Shown in pieces: positions 1 to 5,810 of a stretch of DNA of 13,222 nucleotides (within the stretch, counting starts at the first letter, position 1; each line of letters starts with the position of its first letter). The translations under genes and the position numbers were made by a program. Under the pieces are notes generated by a model that saw only the letters and a program-made list of their open reading frames with translations, was not told where the DNA came from and did not search any database. Origin of the DNA: Gammaproteobacteria bacterium (GTDB lineage: Bacteria; Pseudomonadota; Gammaproteobacteria; Chromatiales; Sedimenticolaceae); assembly GCA_020445245.1 (NCBI GenBank), contig JAGRHB010000022.1:1-13222 (forward strand), read 5' to 3'.

Positions 1-57
1 CAAGCGGTCAACAGAAAAACAACAATGCCACCAAGCGCTATTCGGAGGATCTATCGC

Positions 58-1338
58 ATGTCGCGTTTCATACGTTCGGCTATTGGAGCTGTAGCGGCTC
101 TCAGCTGTCTGGTCGTTATCGCCGCGCCTGTCGCTGTCGCGGACTCGATCCGGGAGGTCTCCTCGGAGGTCTGTCAAAACTGCCATAAGGAGATCTACCA
201 GCAATGGAAGGGATCCATGCATGCCAACAGTACGGCACTGAGTGACCCGATTCACGGCACCTTCTACAAGCAGGTCGCCGGTGATCCGCTGCAGGAGGGT
301 TTGAAAACCAAATCGGGTGCCTACCCGGTCTGCCTGCAGTGCCATGTTCCGAATGCGGCGCTGGACAAAGCGACCAAGATCGACGCCAAGGTTTCATACA
401 AGGAAGGCGTCAACTGTGTGGCCTGCCACACGATCAAGGCGTTCAATGGCATCAATGCGCCGGGTGGCAAGCTGCGTTTGGGTATGGCGTCATACGAGCT
501 CAGTGACAGCCTGCAGGGGCCGGCCGGCTTCAGCCGCGGTCTGCAGCAGTTGACCGCTGGCAATGACATGTTCGGTGGTGCCGGTGCAGATGACAGCAGC
601 AAGCCCAATCCGCACATCGGTGAGTCCGTGACCCTGGACGGCAAGGAGATCCCCTCCTTGCCGCTCGAGGGCAATGCCGGCGTGATGAAGTCCAACGCGG
701 CCTGTATGGGTTGTCACGACAAACGCAACAACGCGCATGGCGTGCCTTTGTGTGCGACTGGCAACGAGTACATGGTCAGCAAGAGTGACGTCACCTGTCA
801 GTATTGTCATATGCCGATGGTCGGCAACAGCGCGGATCACAGCATGGGTGGCGGCCATGACGGCGGCATGCTCAAGCGCAGCATCGTGTTCACGCTGGAT
901 GCGAAGACAGACAACGGCAAGGTGCTGGTCAACGCCACGTTGAAGAATCAGCAGCCGCATGCGTTGCCCACGGGTGCACCGTTCCGCAATATCGTCTTCC
1001 GACTCACGGCCTATGACGCCGCCGGCAATGTGCTGTGGCAGAACGCGCCGGAGCATCCCGCGAAAGACGATCCGCAGGCCTACTTCGCCTACCTGTTGTC
1101 GGACGATGCCGGAAAGGACGCGATGCCTCCGACAGCCACTCAGCTTGGTGCGGATACGCGCCTGCGCCCACACGAGCAGCGGGTACTGGGCTATGAGATT
1201 CCCGCAGAGGGCGTCGTCCTTGTGCGTGGCGAGGTGCACTACAACCTGTTGTGGAAGGTGCTTGCGGACAAGTTCCAGCATCTGCCGGAAGACCTGCGCT
1301 CACCACGTACGATCGCGGTGGCTGAAGTCCGCCTGTAG
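58..1338 (+). CDS. Periplasmic pentahaem cytochrome c, c554-like, with C-terminal beta-rich domain
   Basis: A 426-residue exported c-type cytochrome. The start at 58 is chosen over an in-frame ATG at 25 because GGAGG (44-48) lies 9 nt upstream and the protein then begins with a normal signal peptide (MSRFIRS, a hydrophobic stretch to about residue 26, then VADS). Five CxxCH haem sites are visible at residues 39-43, 92-96, 120-124, 216-220 and 247-251. The opening EVCQNCHKEIYQQW with a following SMH is typical of the cytochrome c554 family (Pfam Cytochrome_C554). A His/Gly-rich linker (259-271) leads to a haem-free tail of about 150 residues that looks beta-rich. Nitrifier c554 is a tetrahaem protein of about half this size, so this is a longer relative, not c554 itself. 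It precedes the octahaem HAO-like gene by 84 nt and is inferred to shuttle electrons to or from it. The exact partner is unknown. Confidence 0.88.
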   Translation: MSRFIRSAIGAVAALSCLVVIAAPVAVADSIREVSSEVCQNCHKEIYQQWKGSMHANSTALSDPIHGTFYKQVAGDPLQEGLKTKSGAYPVCLQCHVPNAALDKATKIDAKVSYKEGVNCVACHTIKAFNGINAPGGKLRLGMASYELSDSLQGPAGFSRGLQQLTAGNDMFGGAGADDSSKPNPHIGESVTLDGKEIPSLPLEGNAGVMKSNAACMGCHDKRNNAHGVPLCATGNEYMVSKSDVTCQYCHMPMVGNSADHSMGGGHDGGMLKRSIVFTLDAKTDNGKVLVNATLKNQQPHALPTGAPFRNIVFRLTAYDAAGNVLWQNAPEHPAKDDPQAYFAYLLSDDAGKDAMPPTATQLGADTRLRPHEQRVLGYEIPAEGVVLVRGEVHYNLLWKVLADKFQHLPEDLRSPRTIAVAEVRL

Positions 1339-1350
1339 GCCGAGGCTGAA

Positions 1351-1377
1351 TACCCGGGCGCCATCGGTGCCCGGGTG
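1351..1377 (+). other. Strong intercistronic hairpin between the pentahaem and HAO-like genes
   Basis: ACCCGGGC (1352-1359) pairs with GCCCGGGT (1369-1376). The stem continues inward through a G-U pair and two C-G pairs to a three-base ATC loop, and outward by one U-G pair, giving about 12 pairs. No T-run follows, so it does not look like a standard intrinsic terminator. GGTGC (1374-1378) can instead pair with GCACC (1382-1386), which would compete with the 3' arm of the large stem. It may stabilise or process the mRNA or set the ratio of the two proteins; that role is inference. Confidence 0.6.
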
Positions 1378-1422
1378 CATTGCACCTTCCAACCATGCCC
1401 AGTGCGCACAGGGACACCTCTC

Positions 1423-2862
1423 ATGCCGGCGAAATTGCGTTGTCTGCTCGTCTTACTGTCGCTGATTAGCGGCACGGCCTGGGGTGCCAAGGTCAGTCTG
1501 ACGCCCGACAACTGGGGCCACCCTGCGGGCGAGGATTGCGTCAGCTGCCACACCAAGTCGTCAGCCGGTATCGCCGCACAATGGAAAGAGAGCGCCCATG
1601 CCAGGGCCGGCGTGAACTGCATGGATTGTCATCAGGCAGAGATCGGCGACGCTGATGCGATCACCCACGAGGGGCAGACTATTGCCACTGTGGTATCGCC
1701 CAAGGACTGTGGCCGGTGCCACAAGACCGAGATGGAGCAGCAGCGCGGCTCGGTACACGCCGAAGCCGTGGCGGTGATCGCCGAGCGGATGCCGGCGATG
1801 GTCAACAATGTGGCAGGTCCTGCGATAGAGGCGGCCGGTTGTGCGCAGTGTCACGGTTCCACGGTGAATCTGATGGCCAACGGCAAGCTCGACCCGAACA
1901 CCTGGCCCAATTCGGGCATCGGTCGCATCAATCCCGACGGTTCTCGCGGGTCTTGCTCCTCGTGTCACGGCAGGCACCTGTTTTCCAAGGCCCAGGCGCG
2001 TGAGCCGCAGGCTTGTGTGCGTTGTCATTCCGGCCCAGATTCGCCCGACAAGGAGGTCTTCGAGGCCTCGAAACACGGCATGGCGTTTGCGGCCAATCGC
2101 GACAAGATGAATCTGGACGGCGAAACATGGGTCGCCGGCAAGGACTACAGCGCGGCTCCTACCTGCGCGACCTGTCACATGGGTGCGGCCGGCAAGCTGC
2201 CTTCCACCCACGATGTCGGGATGCGCAATGCCTGGAACCTCAACACTCCGGTTTCGGAACGGCAGTATCTCGTGGTGTTCGACGATGGTGGCAAGCGCGA
2301 ACTTCCGGAGTCGATCTCGGCCCCGCGCCCCGGCAGTCGGATTCCCAGGCTGGACGGCACGGAAGCCACGGTGAAGATGGTCGCGACGCCGCAACGCCGG
2401 CGCGATGCGATGACGCTGGTGTGCCGCGAGTGTCATGGAAAGGATTTCGCCAATGCCTTCATGACCCAGTTCGACGAGGTCGTGCACCTGTACAACGAGA
2501 AGTTCGGCAGGCCGGCGCAAGCCATCATGCAGGATCTCTATTCACAGAAGAAGCTGACGCCTGCGCCGTTCGACGAGCCCGTCGAGTTCACTTACTGGGA
2601 AATGTGGCACGACGAAGGGGCACGTGCGCGGCATGGCGCATCGATGGCCAGCCCGAACCATGCGTGGTGGGAGGGCATGTACGTCGTTGGGCGCAATTTC
2701 TACAGCCGTTTCCTGCCGCAGGTACATGAGGTGGCCGGCAGCGACGCTGCGGCGATCCTGGAGCGTCACCTCGGTTCCGTCGAGCAGCACCAGTGGTTGA
2801 AGGCGCCTGAAAAAGGCAGCCCAATCCTCGGTGTGGGCAATCCGCGGGGCGGGAATGAATAA
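1423..2862 (+). CDS. Octahaem cytochrome c of the hydroxylamine oxidoreductase family, probably reductive (HaoA-like)
   Basis: A 479-residue periplasmic protein with eight CxxCH sites at residues 39, 66, 96, 140, 178, 198, 248 and 334 (first Cys). The start at 1423 gives a clean signal peptide ending near AWGA (22) and has AGGGA about 8 nt upstream; an in-frame start at 1375 would lie inside the preceding hairpin. Family marks are TCATCHMG followed by STHDVGMRNAW (261-271), then EMWHDEGARARHGASM (393-408) and a WWEGMY segment (415-420), the order seen in HAO proteins. True HAO has a C-terminal tyrosine cross-linked to the P460 haem. At the position I align with it (N412-H413-A414 before WW) there is histidine, so the cross-link is probably absent. 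Tyr-less relatives in Epsilonproteobacteria and anammox bacteria reduce nitrite and/or hydroxylamine. The next gene, a NapC/NrfH-type anchor overlapping by 8 nt, supports a quinol-fed reductase. Substrate and direction remain inferred. Confidence 0.87.
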   Translation: MPAKLRCLLVLLSLISGTAWGAKVSLTPDNWGHPAGEDCVSCHTKSSAGIAAQWKESAHARAGVNCMDCHQAEIGDADAITHEGQTIATVVSPKDCGRCHKTEMEQQRGSVHAEAVAVIAERMPAMVNNVAGPAIEAAGCAQCHGSTVNLMANGKLDPNTWPNSGIGRINPDGSRGSCSSCHGRHLFSKAQAREPQACVRCHSGPDSPDKEVFEASKHGMAFAANRDKMNLDGETWVAGKDYSAAPTCATCHMGAAGKLPSTHDVGMRNAWNLNTPVSERQYLVVFDDGGKRELPESISAPRPGSRIPRLDGTEATVKMVATPQRRRDAMTLVCRECHGKDFANAFMTQFDEVVHLYNEKFGRPAQAIMQDLYSQKKLTPAPFDEPVEFTYWEMWHDEGARARHGASMASPNHAWWEGMYVVGRNFYSRFLPQVHEVAGSDAAAILERHLGSVEQHQWLKAPEKGSPILGVGNPRGGNE

Positions 2863-3490
2863 AGGCCGACTTTTGCTGCTGCCCGATTTCATCACCCGGC
2901 ATGTCCTGTTCGCGATGGTGTTTGGCGGCGTCGCTGGGATCGGCTTCATGGTATTTCTGATCGAATTCGATCACTACACCAGCAGCGAGGCCTTCTGTAC
3001 CACCTGCCATTCGATGGAGCTGGCCGCGGAACCTTACCGGCAGTCGAGTCACTACCTGCCGGTGTCCGGCGTGCGTGCGAGTTGCGGCGACTGCCATGTC
3101 TCGCCAGGTGTTTTCGCGGCGACCTGGGACCATTTCGTCGGCGGCAAGGACCTGTTTCGCCAGATTTTTGGTGCCGATTACGACGATCCGGTCATCAATG
3201 CCCTTCATCTGCCGGAGGCGGCGTTCAGCGCACGCGACTGGTTCAGGCGCAACGACTCACACACCTGCCGGCGTTGTCACGAGCAGGAGGCGATCGTCGG
3301 CAGGCGAGCGGATACGCTGGCGATTCATCAGCAGGACGCAAAGGACAAGACCTGCGTCGATTGCCACATCAACCTGGTCCATCGACCGGTACCGGAGCGC
3401 GCGACCTACAAACGCGATGCCTGGAACCGGATGGTGGAGCAGCAGTTTGGGCTCGAGGCGGGCAGTGCAGAACGGCTGCTGGCCGAATAG
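2855..3490 (+). CDS. Membrane-anchored tetrahaem cytochrome c, NapC/NirT/NrfH family (CycX-like)
   Basis: A 211-residue quinol dehydrogenase-type cytochrome. One N-terminal membrane helix (about 17-37) is followed by four CxxCH sites at residues 48, 77, 138 and 167. The first site reads CTTCHSM, and the CxxCHxM arrangement is that of NrfH/NapC, where the methionine can ligate haem 1 near the quinol pocket. The ATG at 2855 overlaps the preceding stop as ATGAATAA, giving translational coupling; an alternative GTG at 2831 would add eight residues and is less likely. In Epsilonproteobacteria a NapC-type protein called CycX sits beside haoA. The same pairing here suggests electrons pass from menaquinol or ubiquinol through this protein to the octahaem enzyme in the periplasm. 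The family call is firm; the partner is inferred from overlap and precedent. Confidence 0.9.
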   Translation: MNKGRLLLLPDFITRHVLFAMVFGGVAGIGFMVFLIEFDHYTSSEAFCTTCHSMELAAEPYRQSSHYLPVSGVRASCGDCHVSPGVFAATWDHFVGGKDLFRQIFGADYDDPVINALHLPEAAFSARDWFRRNDSHTCRRCHEQEAIVGRRADTLAIHQQDAKDKTCVDCHINLVHRPVPERATYKRDAWNRMVEQQFGLEAGSAERLLAE

Positions 3491-3521
3491 GGGCCGTGCC
3501 TTTGGCTGAGGGAGGTATGGA

Positions 3522-3770
3522 ATGAAGCTTCTGGTTCTGGGGTGCAAGACACTGCGTGAAGGTGTCGTCGTTGCGGTGACTTTTTTCATCGCCGGTTTGC
3601 TGACCACGCTGGCGGGCCAGCACGTTGTGCCGGCCCTGTTGCACATGAATCACATGGTGTTGCTGCTGGGCTTTGTGATGTTGCTGCTGGCGCCACTGGT
3701 CCTGATATCGACCTTCCTGCTGTCGGTATGGCCGGGCGCGCACCAGAACACCGAAAAATGCGACCACTGA
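3522..3770 (+). CDS. Small two-helix membrane protein, CKxLR...CxH type (copy A)
   Basis: An 82-residue protein I cannot assign to a named family. GGAGG (3511-3515) lies 6 nt before the ATG, a strong ribosome binding site. Two membrane helices are predicted at about 15-31 and 46-70, and positive charges at the N-terminus (K9, R12) suggest both ends face the cytoplasm. Landmarks are C8-K9-T10-L11-R12, P58-L59 inside helix 2, P71 just after it, Q75 and the terminal C80-D81-H82. All of these recur at matching positions in the protein encoded convergently at 3801-4046. It lies 31 nt after the tetrahaem anchor gene on the same strand, so it is probably the last gene of that operon. It could be an assembly factor or small subunit for the cytochrome system; this is inference. 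Confidence 0.75.
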   Translation: MKLLVLGCKTLREGVVVAVTFFIAGLLTTLAGQHVVPALLHMNHMVLLLGFVMLLLAPLVLISTFLLSVWPGAHQNTEKCDH

Positions 3771-3800
3771 ACGCGACCGCAGATCTCCGCCTCCCCGGGG

Positions 3801-4046
3801 CTAGTGCCTGCAGAGATCCAGCTGCCGTGCCGCCGCGGGGAACAGGACGATGACGGCACTCAAGATCATCAGGAGCGGGCTGAGGAGCATGGCCAGCAGG
3901 CCGGCGCCGCTGAACAAGGCGACCACGACAGGAAACTCGCTCGCCAGGGGCAGCATGCGCGGCGTCTGCAAGACGACACCGAACACGAACAACACGGCTG
4001 CGAACACAACGGTCAAACGCAGGTTTTTGCAATTGATCACTGACAT
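3801..4046 (-). CDS. Small two-helix membrane protein, CKxLR...CxH type (copy B)
   Basis: An 81-residue protein of unknown function, with two predicted membrane helices (about 11-27 and 40-69). It starts at ATG 4046 with GGAGG (4053-4057 on the plus strand) 6 nt upstream. It parallels the 82-residue protein at 3522-3770: C6-K7-N8-L9-R10, then VV-x-A and a Gly at the same spacing in helix 1, P57-L58 in helix 2, P70, Q75 and a final C79-R80-H81. About 9 of the first 20 aligned residues after the cysteine are identical; the rest is diverged, so this looks like an old duplication. It is convergent with copy A (30 nt gap) and divergent from the OTR gene, so the family flanks both octahaem units. 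It has its own well-formed promoter at 4100-4128. Confidence 0.72.
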   Translation of the reverse strand: MSVINCKNLRLTVVFAAVLFVFGVVLQTPRMLPLASEFPVVVALFSGAGLLAMLLSPLLMILSAVIVLFPAAARQLDLCRH

Positions 4047-4052
4047 GCGGTG

Positions 4053-4057
4053 CCTCC
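4053..4057 (-). promoter_or_regulatory. Ribosome binding site of small membrane protein copy B
   Basis: CCTCC on the plus strand reads GGAGG on the minus strand, 6 nt before the ATG at 4046. It fixes the start of the 81-residue protein and supports it as a real gene despite its small size. Confidence 0.7.
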
Positions 4058-4085
4058 AAAAACTTACCGGGGCTGTCGATGCGAT

Positions 4086-5810
4086 ATGATTAGTAAAACA
4101 TTAAAAACTAATATACTGGTTCGGTCAACCATCTCGAATCGGTCCTTTTTTCGAGCGCAATCGATTCACCAGTCGTTTCCGGGATTCGGCGATCACTTTG
4201 TATCCTCGAGACCCGGGACGTTCCTTCCCCTTATCCCTTCTGTTGTCGTCGCAATTGCGGTGTTCTTTAATCTCAGCGGGGTGGCGGGCGCCGCGCAGCA
4301 GGCATCGACTGCGGATCATTCGAAGTTCGAGCAACTGCAGGGCCCGTTCGAGAATGGGCCGGCGGTAACCAAGGCCTGCCTTGGATGTCATACGGAAGCC
4401 GCCAAGCAGTTGCACAAGACCACGCATTGGACGTGGGCGTTCGACAATGCGTTGACTGGCGAGAAACTGGGCAAGAAGAACGTCGTCAACAATTTCTGCG
4501 TAGCCACTGCGACCAACTGGCCGCGCTGTACCAGTTGCCACATCGGCTATGGCTGGAAGGATGACAAGTTCGATCTCACCTCGGAGATCAATGTCGACTG
4601 CCTGGTGTGCCACGACACCACTGGGACCTACAAGAAGTTCCCGACGGATGCGGGGCACCCGAACTACGAGCCGAAGATGTGGCCACCGAAGAGCGGCAAG
4701 GTACGGCCACCGCCCGACCTGGTGAAAGTGGCGCAGGGTGTCGGTAAGCCGGGCCGAAGCAACTGCGGCGCCTGTCACTTCTATGGTGGAGGTGGCGACG
4801 GGGTGAAGCACGGCCATCTCGATTCGTCGATGCACAATCCCAAGCACGCGACCGATGTGCACATGGATGTCGATGGCCTGAATTTCACCTGTCAGACCTG
4901 CCACACTACCGGTGGCCATCAGATTGCCGGCAGTCGCTATGCCCCGACCGCGACCGATGAGAAGGGTATCGATATCCCGGGACGCACCGACGACAGCCGC
5001 GCATCCTGTGAGTCCTGCCACGGCAACACGCCTCACGGGGCACAAGCCAATGCCAAGCTGGATCAACATACGGACAAGATCGCCTGTGTGAGCTGCCATG
5101 TGCCGGAGTTCGCGCGCGGCGGTCGCAAGACCAAGATGTGGTGGGATTGGTCCACCGCGGGCCGCAAGGACCAGCATGGCAAACCGCTGGTGATCAAGGA
5201 TGCCGACGGATATGACACCTACGATTTCAAGAAAGGCGATTTCCGATGGGAGTCCAACGTGGTTCCCGAGTACCGGTGGTTCAACGGTGAGGTCAGGCAC
5301 ACCACCATGGGCAAACCGATCGACGATTCGGCTGTCGTACCGATCAATGTCACCAGCGGCAGCTACGACGACCCCAAGTCACGTATCTGGCCGTTCAAGG
5401 TGATGCGCGGCCGCCAGCCCTACGACAGTGAAAACAAGGTGCTCGCAATTCCCCACCTGTTCGGCAAGGATGGTGACGCCTATTGGAAGTCATTCGATTG
5501 GGGTAGGGCGATCAAGGCCGGTTTCGACGCTACCGGGCAGCCGTTCAGCGGCAAATTCGGCTTCGTCGAGACTGAGTATGCATGGCCGGTGACGCATATG
5601 GTGGCACCGAAAAAGCAGGCACTGAGTTGTGATGCCTGCCATAGCCGTGATGGCCGTCTGGCCAAACTGGGGGGCTTCTACATGCCGGGGCGGGATCGGC
5701 TGCAGTGGTTGGACTGGCTCGGTTGGCTGGCGGTGTTCGGCACTCTGGGTGGGGTGTCACTGCATGGCCTGGTGCGCCTGCTGACGGCGGGCAAGAGGAG
5801 GAGTTCCTGA
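4086..5810 (+). CDS. Octahaem cytochrome c, tetrathionate reductase (OTR) family, with C-terminal membrane helix
   Basis: A 574-residue protein with eight CxxCH sites at residues 98, 148, 172, 227, 269, 308, 334 and 515 (first Cys). The spacing, the segment LGKKNVVNNFC before the second site, and the PEYRWFNGEVRH and TEYAWPVTHMVAPK segments match the octahaem tetrathionate reductase family. In Shewanella OTR the catalytic second haem is ligated by lysine; K130 or K131 is a candidate here (inference). Shewanella OTR reduces tetrathionate, nitrite and hydroxylamine in vitro. A hydrophobic helix (about 541-566) followed by KRR anchors the C-terminus in the membrane. It overlaps the cytochrome b gene by one base. 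The start is uncertain: ATG 4086 gives an unusually long leader of about 45 polar residues before the hydrophobic signal segment (about 46-66, VAGAA). No ATG, GTG or TTG codon exists in frame between it and that segment, and no good Shine-Dalgarno site precedes it. GTG 4050 is the only upstream alternative. Confidence 0.88.
   Translation: MISKTLKTNILVRSTISNRSFFRAQSIHQSFPGFGDHFVSSRPGTFLPLIPSVVVAIAVFFNLSGVAGAAQQASTADHSKFEQLQGPFENGPAVTKACLGCHTEAAKQLHKTTHWTWAFDNALTGEKLGKKNVVNNFCVATATNWPRCTSCHIGYGWKDDKFDLTSEINVDCLVCHDTTGTYKKFPTDAGHPNYEPKMWPPKSGKVRPPPDLVKVAQGVGKPGRSNCGACHFYGGGGDGVKHGHLDSSMHNPKHATDVHMDVDGLNFTCQTCHTTGGHQIAGSRYAPTATDEKGIDIPGRTDDSRASCESCHGNTPHGAQANAKLDQHTDKIACVSCHVPEFARGGRKTKMWWDWSTAGRKDQHGKPLVIKDADGYDTYDFKKGDFRWESNVVPEYRWFNGEVRHTTMGKPIDDSAVVPINVTSGSYDDPKSRIWPFKVMRGRQPYDSENKVLAIPHLFGKDGDAYWKSFDWGRAIKAGFDATGQPFSGKFGFVETEYAWPVTHMVAPKKQALSCDACHSRDGRLAKLGGFYMPGRDRLQWLDWLGWLAVFGTLGGVSLHGLVRLLTAGKRRSS
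4089..4112. promoter_or_regulatory. AT-rich dyad overlapping the -10 region; candidate operator
   Basis: ATTAGT (4089-4094) and ACTAAT (4107-4112) are perfect inverted 6-base arms separated by a 12-base spacer made only of A, T and one C. The centre (4100.5) lies in the -10 box of the minus-strand promoter, and one arm covers its probable transcription start. This position suits a repressor, or a regulator that switches between the divergent copy B gene and the OTR gene. I do not recognise the site as that of a named regulator. Confidence 0.4.
4100..4128 (-). promoter_or_regulatory. Sigma70-like promoter of small membrane protein copy B
   Basis: On the minus strand the -35 element TTGACC (plus 4123-4128; 5 of 6 consensus) is followed after exactly 17 nt by TTTAAT (plus 4100-4105; 5 of 6). 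The start of transcription would fall near 4093, leaving a leader of about 46 nt that contains the GGAGG site and then the ATG at 4046. This is the best promoter match I see in the window. The spacer and -10 are AT-rich and overlap a dyad. The element also overlaps the 5' end of the OTR reading frame on the other strand. Confidence 0.6.
5794..5803 (+). promoter_or_regulatory. Ribosome binding site of the cytochrome b gene, inside the OTR gene
   Basis: AGAGGAGGAG ends 6 nt before the ATG at 5810 and lies within the last codons of the OTR gene. With the TGATG stop/start overlap it implies coupled translation of the two proteins and selects this start over an in-frame one at 5705. Confidence 0.7.

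Noticed and set aside
490..1281. Open frame of 263 codons on the minus strand opposite the pentahaem gene
   Set aside because: Shadow frame; composition follows the sense codons and no start signal is present.
1561..2520. Open frame of 319 codons on the minus strand opposite the HAO-like gene
   Set aside because: Antisense shadow of the octahaem gene, with no recognisable motif, signal or ribosome binding site.
3522..3770. Toxin-antitoxin or holin interpretation of the small two-helix proteins
   Set aside because: They are full two-helix proteins with good ribosome binding sites and conserved Cys/His landmarks, and no lysis, phage or antitoxin gene is nearby.
3793..3800. CCCCGGGG between the convergent small genes as a terminator
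   Set aside because: It has no loop and no T-run; a palindrome this short is expected by chance in GC-rich DNA.
4033..4046. TTGAT-N4 sequence resembling an FNR half-site before the OTR gene
   Set aside because: Only one half matches, it lies inside the first codons of copy B, and it is not at a -41.5 position relative to any promoter that I can support.
4063..4090. Possible plus-strand promoter, CTTACC-16-TATGAT, for the OTR gene
   Set aside because: The -35 matches only 3 of 6 and the start would fall downstream of the only usable ATG, so it is mentioned as a puzzle and not annotated.
4125..5300. Long open frame of 391 codons on the minus strand opposite the OTR gene
   Set aside because: It is the antisense of a haem protein with eight clear CxxCH motifs; the translation is low-complexity His/Arg/Ile-rich and shows no domain. 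GC-rich codon use explains the open frame.
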